From the NCBI GenBank assembly GCA_964515805.1, contig CAZEUZ010000041.1:1-15863 (forward strand): DNA of 15,863 bases, in the 5' to 3' direction. The translations under genes were made by a program, and so were the position numbers. A model generated the notes under the pieces. It was not told the origin of the DNA. It saw nothing but the letters and a program-made list of their open reading frames with translations, and did not search any database. Positions 13,557 through 15,863 of the stretch are shown here, piece after piece (position 1 is the first letter of the stretch; each line of letters begins with the position of its first letter). Source of the stretch: CAZEUZ01 sp964515805. Its GTDB lineage: Bacteria; Pseudomonadota; Gammaproteobacteria; Pseudomonadales; Cellvibrionaceae.

Positions 13557-15863
13557 CTATGTTGATATTGTCAATGCTGCATCAACAAATCTTTGTTGCT
13601 CTTCGAGATGAAGTGACATGTATCCAGCGGCAGGCGCTGCCGACGCCTCACGCCCAACAAACCTTAAGTCGGCAGATGGGTTAATTTTAGCAAGCACCTT
13701 GCGCATATGATGTTGGCTATGATACCAAGCGCCTTGATTCATTGGCTCTTCTTGACACCAAACTACATCATTAATCTGCTTGAGAGGCTCCAGCACCTTT
13801 TCCAGCTCATTTTCCGGGAAGGGATAGAGTTGCTCTAAACGCACTAGCGCGATATCTGTCTGATTACGCTTCGTTCTGTCCTCTAGCAGGTGATAGTAAA
13901 CTTTACCACTGCACAGTACTATGCGTTTGACGTTGGCTGGATCCACTTGGTCATCTGGCAACACATTGTAAAATCGGCCATTCGCCAGTTCTTCCAGTGT
14001 TGAGGTTGCCAACTTGTGACGTAATATCCACTTCGGACTCATGACAACAAGTGGTCGGCGCATGGGCCTGAGCGCCTGACGGCGCAACATGTGAAAAACT
14101 TGTGCCGGCGTAGTGGGTATACATACTTGAAAATTGTGTTCAGCGCAAAGCTGCATAAACCGTTCAAGCCTGGCGGAAGAGTGTTCCGGACCTTGGCCTT
14201 CGTAGCCGTGAGGTAGTAACATGGTTAAACCAGATAACCGACCCCACTTATGCTCACCACTAGTAATGAACTGATCGATAACTACTTGAGCACCATTGGC
14301 AAAATCACCAAATTGCGCCTCCCATATGACCAGAGTATCGGGCCTCGTAGTGGAATAACCATATTCAAATGCGAGGACTGCTTCTTCAGAAAGTAGTGAA
14401 TCGTGGATAACAAACGAACGTTGGTCAGGATGCAGATTAGCCAAGGGCACATAAGGGCGACCGTCTTTTTGACTGTGAATAACTGCATGCCGATGGGAAA
14501 AAGTGCCACGCGCCACGTCCTGACCGGTAATACGTATTCCTGTATTCTGCTCGATCAATGTGGCATAAGCCAGTATTTCCGCCATACCCCAATTAATTTC
14601 CAAAGAACCGTCGGCCATGCTATTGCGGTCCCGGTAAAGTTTTTGTACCTGTCGCTGCGCTTGAATATCTTCGGGGATGTAGCAAACCTTATGCGCCACA
14701 TCCCTCAGCTTTTGCAGCGGATAGGAGGTGTCACTGGGAATCTTCCAGTCGTGGCCGAGATAGGGAGACCAATCGACAAAGAGGCTGCTATCCGGCTCAG
14801 TTACCAATCCATCGGCAACATCGTCACCACGATCAAGTGCAGCGCGATAGTCAACGGTAATCCGATCAGCATCCTCTTTAGTAATCAGTCCTTCTGAAAT
14901 TAATCGATCTTGGTAAAGTGAACAGGTTGTCTTGTGTTTTTTGATGACTTTATACATCAACGGTTGTGTCGCCGATGGCTCGTCTGTCTCATTATGACCG
15001 CGGCGGCGATAACAAACCAAATCGATCACTACATCTTTTTTAAATTTATAACGATAATCCATCGCCATTAACGAGACAAATAACACTGCTTCCGGATCGT
15101 CACCGTTAACATGGAAAATTGGCGCACCGACAAACTTGGCCACATCGGTACAGTGTTCAGTAGAACGGGCATCGTAGGGGTTGTTCGTGGTAAAACCAAC
15201 CTGATTGTTAATCACAATATGTACCGTACCACCTGTTTTGTAAGCAGGCGTTTGGGACATCTGAAAGGTTTCCATCACCACACCTTGGCCGGCGAATGCC
15301 GCATCACCGTGGACTACTATCGGCACAACCAATTCACCCGCTTTATCTTTGCGCCGATCTTGCCGCGCTCGAACGGAGCCTTCCACTACAGGCGATACAA
15401 TTTCTAAGTGGGATGGGTTAAATGCCATCACCAAATGCAATTCGCCACCAGGCGTCATTACATTTGACGAAAAGCCTTGATGGTATTTAACGTCGCCGGA
15501 CGTATCGACGAGTTTCTTGCCTTCAAACTCATCGAACAAATCGGCAGGGTTCTTACCAAATATATTGACCAGAGTATTTAGACGGCCACGGTGCGCCATT
15601 CCCAAGACGATTTCTTTGGCGCCATAGGTCCCGGCCTTACTGATTAGGCTATCGACCATAGGGATGAAGCTTTCTCCTCCCTCCAAACCGAAGCGTTTAG
15701 TGCCTGGATACTTGCTGTCTAAATGCTTCTCCAGACCCTCAGCGGCCGTCAGGCGCCTGAGCAAATGCATTTTTTCTTCAGCCGAATAATTAGGCTGGCC
15801 GCAGACACTCTCCATCCGTTGGCGCAGCCAGTTCACTTCATCTGACTGCATAATATGAGTTAT
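13557..15863 (-). CDS. sucA: 2-oxoglutarate dehydrogenase E1 component, partial (N-terminal part outside window)
   Basis: Thiamine-diphosphate enzyme that decarboxylates 2-oxoglutarate and succinylates the E2 lipoyl group. The frame stays open to the right edge (ITHIMQSDEV reads through the last bases), so the ATG at 15851 is internal. E. coli SucA has YMHI at the matching place, and about 170-180 N-terminal residues are missing. Seen in order: LTAAEGLEKHL, GMAHRGRLNTLVNIFGK, GDVKYHQGFSS, HGDAAFAGQG and INNQVGFTTN forming the diphosphate/metal site, RRRGHNETDEPS, then LLPHGYEGQGPEHSSAR in the pyrimidine domain and the C-terminal VWCQEEPMNQGAW. No break or odd substitution was noted. The genes beyond the right edge (perhaps sdhAB) would decide how the sdh operon is organised. 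Confidence 0.98.
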   Translation of the reverse strand: MTHIMQSDEVNWLRQRMESVCGQPNYSAEEKMHLLRRLTAAEGLEKHLDSKYPGTKRFGLEGGESFIPMVDSLISKAGTYGAKEIVLGMAHRGRLNTLVNIFGKNPADLFDEFEGKKLVDTSGDVKYHQGFSSNVMTPGGELHLVMAFNPSHLEIVSPVVEGSVRARQDRRKDKAGELVVPIVVHGDAAFAGQGVVMETFQMSQTPAYKTGGTVHIVINNQVGFTTNNPYDARSTEHCTDVAKFVGAPIFHVNGDDPEAVLFVSLMAMDYRYKFKKDVVIDLVCYRRRGHNETDEPSATQPLMYKVIKKHKTTCSLYQDRLISEGLITKEDADRITVDYRAALDRGDDVADGLVTEPDSSLFVDWSPYLGHDWKIPSDTSYPLQKLRDVAHKVCYIPEDIQAQRQVQKLYRDRNSMADGSLEINWGMAEILAYATLIEQNTGIRITGQDVARGTFSHRHAVIHSQKDGRPYVPLANLHPDQRSFVIHDSLLSEEAVLAFEYGYSTTRPDTLVIWEAQFGDFANGAQVVIDQFITSGEHKWGRLSGLTMLLPHGYEGQGPEHSSARLERFMQLCAEHNFQVCIPTTPAQVFHMLRRQALRPMRRPLVVMSPKWILRHKLATSTLEELANGRFYNVLPDDQVDPANVKRIVLCSGKVYYHLLEDRTKRNQTDIALVRLEQLYPFPENELEKVLEPLKQINDVVWCQEEPMNQGAWYHSQHHMRKVLAKINPSADLRFVGREASAAPAAGYMSLHLEEQQRFVDAALTIST

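Noticed and set aside
14403..14897. 164-codon plus-strand ORF opposite sucA
   Set aside because: Antisense to a highly conserved enzyme with intact motifs; no family pattern or supporting start signal.

Overview
The window comes from a gammaproteobacterium, probably Pseudomonadales in the broad sense (Pseudomonas/Cellvibrio/Spongiibacter-like). I base this on the DUF2066-hda pair, the DUF4892 and DUF4389 proteins, a Pcm N-terminus with MTSQRTRERL, and a Pseudomonas-like suc gene set. Family names come from recognising motifs and remembered relatives; no database search was run. No tRNA, rRNA, CRISPR array, insertion sequence or prophage was seen.

Right part (15863 down to 7899, all minus strand): a TCA-cycle block transcribed sucA (5' end outside the window) - sucB - lpdA - sucC - sucD - sdhC - sdhD. 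The first three encode E1, E2 and E3 of 2-oxoglutarate dehydrogenase. sucCD encode succinyl-CoA synthetase. sdhCD encode the two membrane subunits of succinate dehydrogenase. The usual gammaproteobacterial order is sdhCDAB-sucABCD. Here sdhCD follow sucD, and no sdhA or sdhB follows them.

The main discovery candidate is in these two subunits. SdhC has Tyr81 where E. coli has the haem ligand His84. SdhD has Asn71 where E. coli has the haem ligand His71. The quinone-site residues (SdhC Ser23 and Arg27, SdhD Asp82 and Tyr83) are kept, and both reading frames are intact with good ribosome-binding sites. This suggests a succinate:quinone oxidoreductase membrane anchor that has naturally lost haem b, or has re-ligated it differently.

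Middle (7299 to 7898): the only plus-strand gene, a 69-residue protein of unknown function with its own promoter-like sequence. It is divergent from htpG and convergent with sdhD. The 299-base gap before it carries an almost perfect sigma-32 heat-shock promoter for htpG. Hairpins lie between the small gene and sdhD.

Left part (7298 down to 1, all minus strand): htpG - gpsA - DUF4389 membrane protein - DUF4892 secreted protein - aroC - DUF2066 secreted protein - hda - pcm (3' end outside the window). The genes are tightly packed, with a 4-base overlap at gpsA/DUF4389 and gaps of 10 to 47 bases elsewhere. The block mixes a chaperone, phospholipid precursor synthesis, chorismate synthesis, replication control by Hda, and protein repair.
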